Shown here: piece by piece, positions 22,118-28,819 of the stretch
How positions within the stretch are numbered: the first letter of the stretch is position 1
Layout: each line of letters starts with the position of its first letter
NCBI GenBank assembly: GCA_017746715.1
Contig: JAGHZQ010000071.1
Location: forward strand, 1 to 32,164
Direction: 5' to 3'
Length of the DNA: 32,164 nucleotides
Source: Cyanobacteria bacterium SBLK
GTDB taxonomy: Bacteria; Cyanobacteriota; Cyanobacteriia; Cyanobacteriales; Spirulinaceae
The notes under the pieces: generated by a model
The model's database searches: none
Seen by the model: the letters and a program-made list of their open reading frames with translations, nothing else
What the model was told of the DNA's origin: nothing
Translations under genes and position numbers: made by a program

Positions 22118-22560
22118 GAGAAGGTAAAGGATAGATTGTGAGTATCTCGCAGGGCTTCCAGTGCCGATCGGATGTCGGGTTTATCCTCTGAGGGAATCGC
22201 GTTGAGTAAGTCCTGCAGTCGTTTTTGTAGTGCGGCGATTCGTTCGGGAGACTCCTTTTGCTCGATAAACCCTAAAAGCGAACTGACGGAACTAAAGCGA
22301 GCGCCTACTGTGGAATCGGTCTCGGACAGCGATCGCACCGTTGCCAGTTCCGGGGCAATCAGCACCGAATCCAAGAAACCGGAATAATCGGGCGCTCCTT
22401 TGGGAGGTGGGGGAGACGTGCCGGGAACGTAGGGCGAAATTGCTCCCGATGCGAGCAATTTAACAATATCGGGATCGCTAGGGTCGCGATCGAGTAAGGC
22501 ATTAGGCGGATAAGAACCCCCTTGAAGTCTGAGATCGTGCTGTGTCTGATAGGCTGTCAT
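22114..22560 (-). CDS. Phage protein of unknown function between fibre and morphogenesis genes
   Basis: 148 residues from ATG 22560. The N-terminus (NALLDRDPSDPDIVKLLASG) is a short fold, followed by a Pro-rich hinge. The C-terminal half is helical (IAALQKRLQDLLNAI, DIRSALEALRDTH). Its stop overlaps the GTG start of the next gene, and its start is 1 bp from the fibre gene stop, so it belongs to the tail operon. A small fibre-associated or assembly protein is plausible, but no family is recognised. Confidence 0.6.
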   Translation of the reverse strand: MTAYQTQHDLRLQGGSYPPNALLDRDPSDPDIVKLLASGAISPYVPGTSPPPPKGAPDYSGFLDSVLIAPELATVRSLSETDSTVGARFSSVSSLLGFIEQKESPERIAALQKRLQDLLNAIPSEDKPDIRSALEALRDTHNLSFTFS

Positions 22561-22561
22561 T

Positions 22562-24412
22562 CTAAGTTGAAGTAATTATAGTGAGCATTCCATTTTGAGA
22601 AGAACAATAAAGCTCTTTCGTTGCCTCGACCCAAACCAAATCCACGGGTTCGGGTTCTACGGAAATGCGCGATTCTAAAATGTTCTCGGTAAGGTCGATG
22701 ACTGCAACTTGGTGATACCCCTCGCAAGCAACGAAAGCCTTGCTATTTGCAGCATCGATCGCGGCGGCACTGGGTTTGGCCGAAACGCCTACGGGAACTG
22801 AGGCAATGACTGAATTGCTAGTAGTGCTAATAATCGAGACAATTCCCCCGGCAGAGTTCACCACTACGGCGCGATCGAGAAGTTCACTGACTACAATTCC
22901 TGTAGGTTTTGCTCCCACGGCGATCGTTGTAATGATGCTGTCGGTAACAACATCAAAAACCCCGACTTGGTTAGAGTTTTTGAAGGTTACGTAAATGTTT
23001 CCCTGCCCCGAATGTAAAGCGATTTCCCAAGGTACGTTTCCGACTCCTTCAACATTTGTTAAAGTTGTATCAATCGTGTTGGTCAAAATATCAATGACAA
23101 CAATTTCATTGTCTCCCGCAGAACAAGCATAGAGCTTGTTCCCCGATACAATCGTGCCTTGAATGTCTCCCGCTTCACAGTTGATTGTCGCCACAAGATT
23201 TCCAGAAGTTAAATTGTAAGCAAAAATCTTGTTATCAATTGCAATATACCCAATTCCCGTGGTTGAGTTAATGGCAATTGTTCCTGAATGTTTAGTAACA
23301 ATTGTCTCAAATTTAAACTGTCCCGATGTTTGGGTTTTATTAACAGCTATGCCGTAGTTGTCTTCTGCTAGTTCAATGTCTCGAACGATCGCTCGTTCGT
23401 TTGCATTAATTGCAAATATTTTATCTGATTTTTCTGCAAATCCCGCGATCGCGAAAACTTCCGATCCGTATTGTCCTAGTCCAAAAATTCTAGAAGTTCG
23501 ACTGACGGAAATATCCCCTTTAATATCTTGAATGGCATTCTCCGCAGAATTATTAGGGAAAAGTTGAAGCTCGGAAACATAAAAATGATAGTGATTGTTA
23601 TTCCATCTGAAAGTGTTTTTGGGTTCGGAATCGGTGAATTTTAATCGAAAATATCGGTATTCGACTGGCGCTGCCAATCCAAAAAATTTGGATTCGTAAT
23701 CGTTCCAATTCGCCTCTCCCGCAACAGTCTGTAGTGTCGTCCAATTCAAGCTGTCGTTGCTTCCGTCAAAAGTCCAATCCGTGGGGAATCCATTAACTCG
23801 GGCGTGGATTTGAACGGAATATCCGCCTACAGTGGTAGAAGCACCAAAATCAAAACCAAGAATCGCATCGTTTGTATCGACGCTGTAATAGTTCCAAAAC
23901 GAAGAAGAATCGCGATCGAAAGCATGCCAAGGATAGCGGTTTAAGTGCCATTGTCCTTTAAGAATTTGGGCGGAATCTTCGGTTTGAGGGGGAATCAAAG
24001 GAGATTGCTGAAGAATTTCGCTAATCCCGGCAAAATAGCTAATTAAATCACCGGGTACGACTTTGATTTTTTGAATGGGAGCATAACTCGCACCGCTACT
24101 ATTTCCAATAACTGGAGAAACGGCAATAAATTTATTGTCTGCCGCAATATATCTGAGGGTGTAGCCATCTTGAACATCGGTTAGATCGACCTTAAAGTTC
24201 TCGTCAATTCCGATTTTGGAAGCCGTGAATTTATTGTTAGTTTGGTCGTATTTTAAAGCAATAATATCGTTGTCGCTCAATCCTGTCAGATCGAAATCGA
24301 TTCCTTTTAGCTTGCTTGCGTCGATCGGACTACTTAAGATTACATTAACTGCATCAACTAATGCGCTAAGAGCGGCGGTATTGTTGGTAAATTGTTCGGT
24401 AACGGTGGGCAT
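22562..24412 (-). CDS. Tail fibre with discoidin-like domain and YVTN-type beta-propeller
   Basis: 616 residues from ATG 24412. Residues 1-130 resemble an attachment or shaft region (Asp/Asn-rich, with DGYTLRYIAADNKFIAV). About 150-290 reads as an F5/8-type C (discoidin) domain: WHAFDRDSSSFWNYYS, ILGFDFGASTTVGGYSVQIH, WTFDGSNDSLNWTTL, YRYFRLKFTD. About 310-616 contains repeated propeller blades (AVIDLTENILESRISV, GNIYVTFKNSNQVGVFDV, ATKELYCSSQNGM). Both folds commonly bind glycans or surface proteins, so this is the probable receptor-binding fibre. It lies in the tail operon downstream of the tail protein I and collar genes. Confidence 0.8.
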   Translation of the reverse strand: MPTVTEQFTNNTAALSALVDAVNVILSSPIDASKLKGIDFDLTGLSDNDIIALKYDQTNNKFTASKIGIDENFKVDLTDVQDGYTLRYIAADNKFIAVSPVIGNSSGASYAPIQKIKVVPGDLISYFAGISEILQQSPLIPPQTEDSAQILKGQWHLNRYPWHAFDRDSSSFWNYYSVDTNDAILGFDFGASTTVGGYSVQIHARVNGFPTDWTFDGSNDSLNWTTLQTVAGEANWNDYESKFFGLAAPVEYRYFRLKFTDSEPKNTFRWNNNHYHFYVSELQLFPNNSAENAIQDIKGDISVSRTSRIFGLGQYGSEVFAIAGFAEKSDKIFAINANERAIVRDIELAEDNYGIAVNKTQTSGQFKFETIVTKHSGTIAINSTTGIGYIAIDNKIFAYNLTSGNLVATINCEAGDIQGTIVSGNKLYACSAGDNEIVVIDILTNTIDTTLTNVEGVGNVPWEIALHSGQGNIYVTFKNSNQVGVFDVVTDSIITTIAVGAKPTGIVVSELLDRAVVVNSAGGIVSIISTTSNSVIASVPVGVSAKPSAAAIDAANSKAFVACEGYHQVAVIDLTENILESRISVEPEPVDLVWVEATKELYCSSQNGMLTIITST

Positions 24413-24415
24413 TTG

Positions 24416-24460
24416 CAGTTATCAGTTATCAGTTATCAGTTATCAATTATCAGTTATCGG
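24416..24460. repeat. Heptamer tandem repeat upstream of the fibre gene
   Basis: About five copies of CAGTTAT, one with a T-to-A change, fill the 52-bp spacer between the collar gene stop and the fibre gene start. Confidence 0.8.
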
Positions 24461-24464
24461 GTAA

Positions 24465-24989
24465 CTATAAACCAGCGAGGTTTAGTCGCCTCGACAAATT
24501 GAAAATATCGGCTTGTTGTTGCATTTGGTTGGTGTTAATTTCCAGTAGTGCCATGTCGAGAATTAAATTCAATTCCGACCCCGAATCGACAATAGTAATG
24601 TTCTTCGCGGGAAGTCCAGTAACGGAGAAGGTGGAAGATACCAATAAGTTGCTGACTTCGGCAGATTTAAACAATAATGGCGGATCGTTGCGCTGCCAAA
24701 CCGCAAAAAGCGTCCCTGTAGCGGTGAAGACCGCCGCCTCTCTGATGGTGAATTCAGAATCGCTACGGACGGAACTGGCGAGCTTGATAGAGTCTGTCCC
24801 GACTTGCTGCCATTGATCGATCGCAAACCGCAACACCTCATTTTGCAGCGTCGTGGCGGTGGTATCGGCAGGAGTCGCCCACGTTCCATCTCCCACGGCA
24901 ATTTCCGTTAAATTGATGGTAAGACCCGATTTAACGGCGTTGGTCAACTCGGACAGTCCAGCTGTGGTAACGATCGCGGTGATGGACAA
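24465..24989 (-). CDS. Phage tail-collar fibre protein (DUF3751-like, P2 H N-terminus)
   Basis: 174 residues from TTG 24989 (no nearby ATG). The N-terminus ITAIVTTAGLSELTNAVKSG, then INLTEIAVGDGTW, LQNEVLRFAID, RSDSEFTIREAAVFTATG and LFAVWQRNDPPLLFKS, are the conserved features of phage tail-collar fibre proteins. Normally this domain is the start of a long tail fibre. Here it is a separate short protein followed by the discoidin/propeller fibre gene, so the two may work together as a split fibre. It follows the tail protein I gene by 236 bp containing palindromic repeats. Confidence 0.85.
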   Translation of the reverse strand: MSITAIVTTAGLSELTNAVKSGLTINLTEIAVGDGTWATPADTTATTLQNEVLRFAIDQWQQVGTDSIKLASSVRSDSEFTIREAAVFTATGTLFAVWQRNDPPLLFKSAEVSNLLVSSTFSVTGLPAKNITIVDSGSELNLILDMALLEINTNQMQQQADIFNLSRRLNLAGL

Positions 24990-25039
24990 TTTAGTTATCG
25001 CGCTTATCAGTTATCAACAGATCGATTGGACATGAGCGC

Positions 25040-25168
25040 GAGGGATGCTGAATTCGATTCAGCATATCCAATCGCGTTGTTGGCGAACTATCTCTTGGTG
25101 CGAGTTCCCTCTCTTGGTCAGCATTCCCTAGGTAAGGAAACCTCACCGGGGTCGCACCGCAATTCGCC
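25040..25168. repeat. Cluster of palindromic repeats (families B and A) between tail genes
   Basis: 25045-25065 is ATGCTGAAT-TCG-ATTCAGCAT, a family B unit in reverse orientation. 25082-25168 is a composite family A unit: GGCGAA...TTCGCC outside, GGTGCG (25097) to CGCACC (25158) inside, and a partial second copy in its interior. These fill most of the 24990-25225 spacer. Confidence 0.75.
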
Positions 25169-25225
25169 GTCCCTCGACCTCAGTTATCAGTTTGGCGCGA
25201 TCGCCATAAATACGAAAGGTTATCG

Positions 25226-25960
25226 CTAAAGCTCTAATACGGCAGCAACCGACGCGATCGCCCCGGTAACTACTTCCCCTTCTGTTTCGGTTGACCGTCG
25301 CGCCTCTGGAAGTTCGAGGATTGCTGCCGCAGAAGCGATCGCTCCGACAACGATTCCCCCTTCTGCTTCCGTTGGTAATTTAGCCGTCACCCCCAAATCG
25401 AGAACTGCGGCGACGGCGGCGATCGCGCCTATTCCAATTCCTCCCGAGGCTTTTCCCGATACAGCCATGCTAAATCCGGAGCGGGCGGGTTTGGCAGCTT
25501 CGACGATTTGCAGCATTTTCGGCCACCAATCCGGCTGAGAGAGCAAGGCTTGGTCGTTCGCGTCTGCGTCGAAGGCGATTTGGAAGGTGTGGGTTTGACG
25601 GCGGCTTTGTCCCTGCCACCATTCGTTAATTTCCGCCGTTGCTCCAACAATGCTCAGGGCGTGGTTTATCGCCCAGCGCGTTCCCTTATGGCGGTGAATG
25701 CTTATCGAATCCCAAATTAGTTGCCGTTTCTGGGATTCGGTCATTCCCTCAATGATAAATTCCTCGCAGGAGAATTGCTCGATGAGGTCAGGAATGGCAG
25801 TGGGGGTTACGGCATCAATATCGTAAACGAGGGCGTTTTCGACTTTGATTTGGGAAATGCGGTTGATGAGGTCAAACAGCCAGCGCGTTCTGTCATCCGA
25901 TCGCAGGCTCGGTTGAATGAGTTGATAGTCGGGTTGGGGAGTGTCGCGAAAATTTGCCAT
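25226..25960 (-). CDS. Phage tail protein I (P2 I-like) with C-terminal repeats
   Basis: 244 residues from ATG 25960. Residues 1-175 match the tail protein I family: LIQPSLRSDDRTRWLFDLI, ALVYDIDAVTPTAIPDLIEQ, QFSCEEFI, LIWDSISIHRHKGTRWAIN, EWWQ, and RQTHTFQIAFD. The remainder, from about 178, is an extension of three imperfect repeats (GIGIGAIAAVAAVLDL, GGIVVGAIASAAAILEL, GEVVTGAIASVAAVLEL) separated by Thr/Glu/Pro spacers. The family normally ends before these. It is a baseplate wedge component in P2. A fragment of its start is duplicated at 26503-26537. Confidence 0.88.
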   Translation of the reverse strand: MANFRDTPQPDYQLIQPSLRSDDRTRWLFDLINRISQIKVENALVYDIDAVTPTAIPDLIEQFSCEEFIIEGMTESQKRQLIWDSISIHRHKGTRWAINHALSIVGATAEINEWWQGQSRRQTHTFQIAFDADANDQALLSQPDWWPKMLQIVEAAKPARSGFSMAVSGKASGGIGIGAIAAVAAVLDLGVTAKLPTEAEGGIVVGAIASAAAILELPEARRSTETEGEVVTGAIASVAAVLEL

Positions 25961-25981
25961 CAATTATTTTTTTTGCAAAAT

Positions 25982-26404
25982 CTATCCATGCTCCCGAACC
26001 AAACCTTCTAATGCTTCCGCGATCGCTGATTGAGGATTTAAGGTTTTATCTAGATGAGTTCGCAGGGGGGTAATTTCACTTGGATGCTTGCCGATCTTGC
26101 TTGCAATCCAACGATCCAAATTTTCTCTTTCTTTGCCCGTTTTTCTCGAAATAGTATTTATTGCATTTTTGATGCGATCGCGAATTTCTAGCTGTTTTTC
26201 CTTTCCACGTTTTTCAACTGCATCTAACTGCTCTTGTGTTGGGGAATATTCTAGACCGCACCATTTTTCAAGAGTCCCGATATCTATACCCGTAATTTCA
26301 CAGATTTCATCATCAGAAACCCCGAAGTTTTCTTTTAGTCGGGCAAGCCATACCAAGCTCGTTCCATCATCTTCAATCTCTAAATCAATTATTTCTGTTG
26401 ACAT
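25982..26404 (-). CDS. HTH-containing protein of unknown function at the head of the tail operon
   Basis: 140 residues from ATG 26404. An acidic N-terminus (STEIIDLEIEDDGTS) is followed by WLARLKENFGVSDDEICEI, GIDIGTLEKWCG, a plausible HTH, then a basic helix (EKRGKEKQLEIRDRIKNAIN). It ends 21 bp before the start of tail protein I. A degenerate copy of that gene's start lies beyond it at 26503-26537, so this gene looks like an insertion ahead of the tail operon. An inverted repeat at 26461-26492 lies 57-88 bp upstream of its start. A regulatory role is inferred. Confidence 0.6.
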   Translation of the reverse strand: MSTEIIDLEIEDDGTSLVWLARLKENFGVSDDEICEITGIDIGTLEKWCGLEYSPTQEQLDAVEKRGKEKQLEIRDRIKNAINTISRKTGKERENLDRWIASKIGKHPSEITPLRTHLDKTLNPQSAIAEALEGLVREHG

Positions 26405-26460
26405 TTTTTGATTTTTGTAACTCCCAAAAAGATTGTGTCAGATTTTTTTACTTTACCATT

Positions 26461-26492
26461 ATTTGGTACTCAATCTTATTCAAATACCAAAT
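26461..26492. promoter_or_regulatory. Inverted repeat upstream of the HTH gene
   Basis: ATTTGGTA (26461-26468) and TACCAAAT (26485-26492) are perfect 8-bp arms spaced 16 bp apart, in AT-rich DNA upstream of the HTH gene at 25982-26404. A candidate operator; no binding evidence. Confidence 0.45.
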
Positions 26493-26502
26493 TGTCATAA
26501 TT

Positions 26503-26537
26503 GGGTTAAGGAATGTCGCGAAAATTTACCATCAATT
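26503..26537 (-). repeat. Degenerate duplicate of the tail protein I start
   Basis: 35 bp match 25931-25965 with four mismatches. The similarity continues more weakly into CAAAATT. On the minus strand it reads MVNFRDIP then TAA, against MANFRDTPQ in the intact gene. It brackets the HTH gene with the intact copy. Confidence 0.75.
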
Positions 26538-26572
26538 TTCTGGCAAAATTTAGCCACTTTTTTAGCGATCGT

Positions 26573-26830
26573 TTATTTAGGTATTTTCAAACTAATTAGG
26601 GATAACGGGTTGACTTGAAACAAGTCCTGCGCCCAAATAAAATCGACCCCTGCCGCTTCCGCCGCATCGCGATCGCCGTGCATATCGCCTACCATCAAAA
26701 CGCGGACAGGACTTTCGCGCAACTCGACATCGTAATAAATTTCATGTGCTGACATAATTTTATGCAACATTCCCGGGTTGGGCTTGCGATCGCGATGTTT
26801 GGCATCTGCCGACGGACAAAATTTTGACGC
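26573..26830 (-). pseudogene. HAD-family phosphatase remnant (C-terminal part)
   Basis: The frame ends at TAA 26573. Read upstream it contains ASKFCPSADAKHRDRKPNPG, then VLMVGDMHGDRDAAEAAGVD and FIWAQDLF. These are the third (K-PNPG) and fourth (GD-x-x-x-D) HAD motifs. The first two motifs (the nucleophile Asp and the Thr/Ser motif) are missing, because the frame runs into the 3' end of the tnpB element near 26840. No N-terminal HAD half is visible on the far side of tnpB. An ATG at 26770 could still allow a 65-residue fragment. Probably a HAD-IIIA-type phosphatase broken by the insertion. Confidence 0.65.
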
Positions 26831-26841
26831 TCCTCTCGCTG

Positions 26842-28158
26842 CTAAAACTGAGCAAGGGGATTCTCGGATCGTCCAGCCAACTTACTCGATAAGTTTTCAC
26901 TTACCAAGCAGAGGTCGTTCTGTCCCCGAGCGTTCTCTTGGTCAGCATTCCCTTGCGTCTTACGCCGACGCGGGGTCTGACCGCTAATTTCCGTGCGCCC
27001 CACGGTATCTTGGTGCGCGTTCCCTAGGTGAATGCGATTCACCGGGGTCGCACCGCTATTTGGATCGTTTCCTGTTGCCTTAGCCAAGATGTTCAATGCG
27101 GCGTTATGGTCGCGATGTAGCTTTGTTCCACACTTAACACATTGATGAGTTCTTTGGCTGAGACTTTTCTTTTGGCGATGTCCGCATTCAGAACAATCCT
27201 GACTTGTGAAATGAGGTTGAACTGACCTCACCTCTACTCCGAAGATTACCCCGAAATACTCGACCCATTCGAGAAACATTCGCCATGACGCATCACTGAT
27301 TGATTTAGCCAAACAATGGTTTTTAACGAGGTTTCGCACCTTTAAATCTTCATAAGCTACCAAGTCGCTAGACTGGACTAACGCCCTTGCCGTCTTTACA
27401 GCAAAGTCTTTACGTTGCCTACTGACTTTAAGATGCTTTTTGGCTAATTTGTTAATAGCTTTGCGTCGATTTTTACTTCCCTTTTTCTTACGACTAACCC
27501 GTTTTTGAGCGCGTTTGAGTGCCTTTTCTGACTTCCTTAAATAGCGTGGGTTTTCGATTTGATTCCCTTCGCTATCGGTATAGAAAGACTCTAAGCCGAC
27601 ATCAATCCCTAAAGATTTACCTGTAGATTCGTGATGCTCTTTACGCTCGACTTTCACGACGAATTGAGCATAGTAGCCATCGGCACGTCTGACAATGCGA
27701 ACTCGTTTGATTTGTTTCTTATTGTAGAAGTTCAAATCGCGAGTGCCGATTAACTTGAATTGACCCGCTTTGAATCCATCGGTTAGGGTTAAGCGCTTGC
27801 GGTCTTCTGAGAGTTTCCAACCAGAGGTTTTGTACTCGACAGAATGACCGCGTTTTTTGAATTGAGGATAGCCTTTTTTGCCTTGTACTTTTTTCTTGCA
27901 GTTGTTGAAAAATCGGGAGATTGACAACCATGTTCGCTCTATTGAAGCCTGACAAGCCGTAGAATTCAACTTTCCAGCCCACTCAAACTCTTTTCTGAGT
28001 TGAGGATAAATTTTATACAAATCGTTCTTGCTAGTGCCTCGGTTATCTATCCAACATCGCAGCGCTTTATTACGGATAAAATTAGCCGTCCTGATGGCTT
28101 CATCTAGAGCTTGATACTGTTCGGATTTTCCTTTGAGTTTGGCTTCAAGTACGAGCAT
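26842..28158 (-). CDS. tnpB: TnpB-type RNA-guided nuclease (IS200/IS605-like, solo)
   Basis: 438 residues from ATG 28158. The RuvC residues are present: D186 in LGIDVGLESF, E270 in VAYEDLKV and D350 in LHRDHNAALNIL. So is the zinc finger C322-x2-C325...C340-x2-C343. The N-terminal helical region (NFIRNKALRCWID, KSEQYQALDE) is intact. No tnpA lies beside it, so the element cannot move by itself. The last 78 residues, beyond ILAKATGND, are encoded by palindromic repeats (26940-27054) and are not part of the nuclease fold. In related elements the guide (omega) RNA overlaps the tnpB 3' end, so this structured DNA may encode it. Confidence 0.92.
   Translation of the reverse strand: MLVLEAKLKGKSEQYQALDEAIRTANFIRNKALRCWIDNRGTSKNDLYKIYPQLRKEFEWAGKLNSTACQASIERTWLSISRFFNNCKKKVQGKKGYPQFKKRGHSVEYKTSGWKLSEDRKRLTLTDGFKAGQFKLIGTRDLNFYNKKQIKRVRIVRRADGYYAQFVVKVERKEHHESTGKSLGIDVGLESFYTDSEGNQIENPRYLRKSEKALKRAQKRVSRKKKGSKNRRKAINKLAKKHLKVSRQRKDFAVKTARALVQSSDLVAYEDLKVRNLVKNHCLAKSISDASWRMFLEWVEYFGVIFGVEVRSVQPHFTSQDCSECGHRQKKSLSQRTHQCVKCGTKLHRDHNAALNILAKATGNDPNSGATPVNRIHLGNAHQDTVGRTEISGQTPRRRKTQGNADQENARGQNDLCLVSENLSSKLAGRSENPLAQF
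26940..27054. repeat. Two family A palindromes inside the tnpB 3' end
   Basis: 26940-26982 has the outer stem GGTCAG/CTGACC and inner GCGTC/GACGC. 27012-27054 has GGTGCG/CGCACC and inner GGTGAA-TGCGA-TTCACC. Both carry the family A constants (TTCCCT on the left, GGGGT on the right) and lie in the C-terminal coding region of tnpB. Confidence 0.8.
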
Positions 28159-28467
28159 GGTTTTTGTTGGTTATCGACCTGAATTTATTGTTGCAGAAAA
28201 GTCGCAAAAATGCAAGTATTTTCTAATATAAATTGGCGAGGTTGTTCGGGGATTTTCCGGGTGTCCCCTCCCTCTCTTGGTCGATTGGATATGCTGAGGA
28301 AACCTCAGCATCCCTCGACCGCTACTACGTTGAGCGTGGGGCTTGGTTTTCCCGCTTCCTTCCAAGGCTTTTCCGTGCTATTTCCATAAGTGTACATCAT
28401 TTATAGCAAAATAACAAGGGTTCTGATAAAATATTTTCAAACAATACGAATAACGGAAAACAAGACA
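28159..28467. other. Non-coding spacer upstream of tnpB
   Basis: About 309 bp with no credible gene; the open frame at 28171-28365 is an artefact of repeats. It contains one intact family B palindrome (28279-28320) and AT-rich DNA close to the 28468 start. The boundary of the tnpB element on this side could not be fixed. Confidence 0.5.
28279..28320. repeat. Palindromic repeat, family B (intact)
   Basis: GGTCGA...TCGACC outside and a perfect ATGCTGAGG-AAA-CCTCAGCAT stem inside. It is the uninterrupted form of the element split by a family A insertion at 10488-10604. Confidence 0.82.
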
Positions 28468-28689
28468 ATGGGACGTAGAGAACAAAACCGCGATCGCTTT
28501 GCCTGTCGGGTGTCGCCACTGGTCAAGCAAATTCTCGAAAAGGACGCAATCGAGAAGGGGTACGCCTATAGCGACGGTCGCCCCGCGTTCGGAGAATACC
28601 TAGAAGCCCTTGCTACAGGCATCTTTACCCAAGAGATAAAAATCCCCAAAAAAGGAACGGACGCGACCGACAAAGAGAACAATGATTAG
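28468..28689 (+). CDS. Small basic protein of unknown function
   Basis: 73 residues from ATG 28468; an upstream extension to 28390 is AT-rich and unlikely. The sequence begins MGRREQNRDRFACRVSPLVK, then ILEKDAIEKGYAYSDGRPAF, GEYLEALATGIF, and ends in a Lys/Asp-rich tail. The pattern R-x-x-CRVSPLVKQILEKDA followed by a second helix resembles ribbon-helix-helix DNA-binding proteins, but I cannot confirm a family. A perfect 7-bp inverted repeat lies just after the stop (28691-28709). Confidence 0.6.
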   Translation: MGRREQNRDRFACRVSPLVKQILEKDAIEKGYAYSDGRPAFGEYLEALATGIFTQEIKIPKKGTDATDKENND

Positions 28690-28690
28690 A

Positions 28691-28709
28691 ATTGACGGTG
28701 TACGTCAAT
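28691..28709. promoter_or_regulatory. Inverted repeat after the small basic protein gene
   Basis: ATTGACG-GTGTA-CGTCAAT has perfect 7-bp arms and begins 1 bp after the stop codon. It lacks a T-tract, so it could be an operator or an RNA hairpin rather than a classical terminator. Confidence 0.4.
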
Positions 28710-28819
28710 CAGAAAAATGAGGCAAAGCACCCAACACCCAACCATGACCCCCTCATCAACGCTGACACCTCCCGAATCCTTGTGGATAATGGGGGGTGTT
28801 GTTTTGGGAGGGTCTGGGT

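Noticed and set aside
13113..26404. Tailocin or contractile injection system instead of a phage
   Set aside because: A major capsid protein, protease/scaffold and gp35-gp37-like head-tail genes are present, so the module encodes a head.
28171..28365. Small gene upstream of tnpB on the minus strand
   Set aside because: The frame passes through a perfect palindrome and has no ribosome-binding site or recognisable composition.
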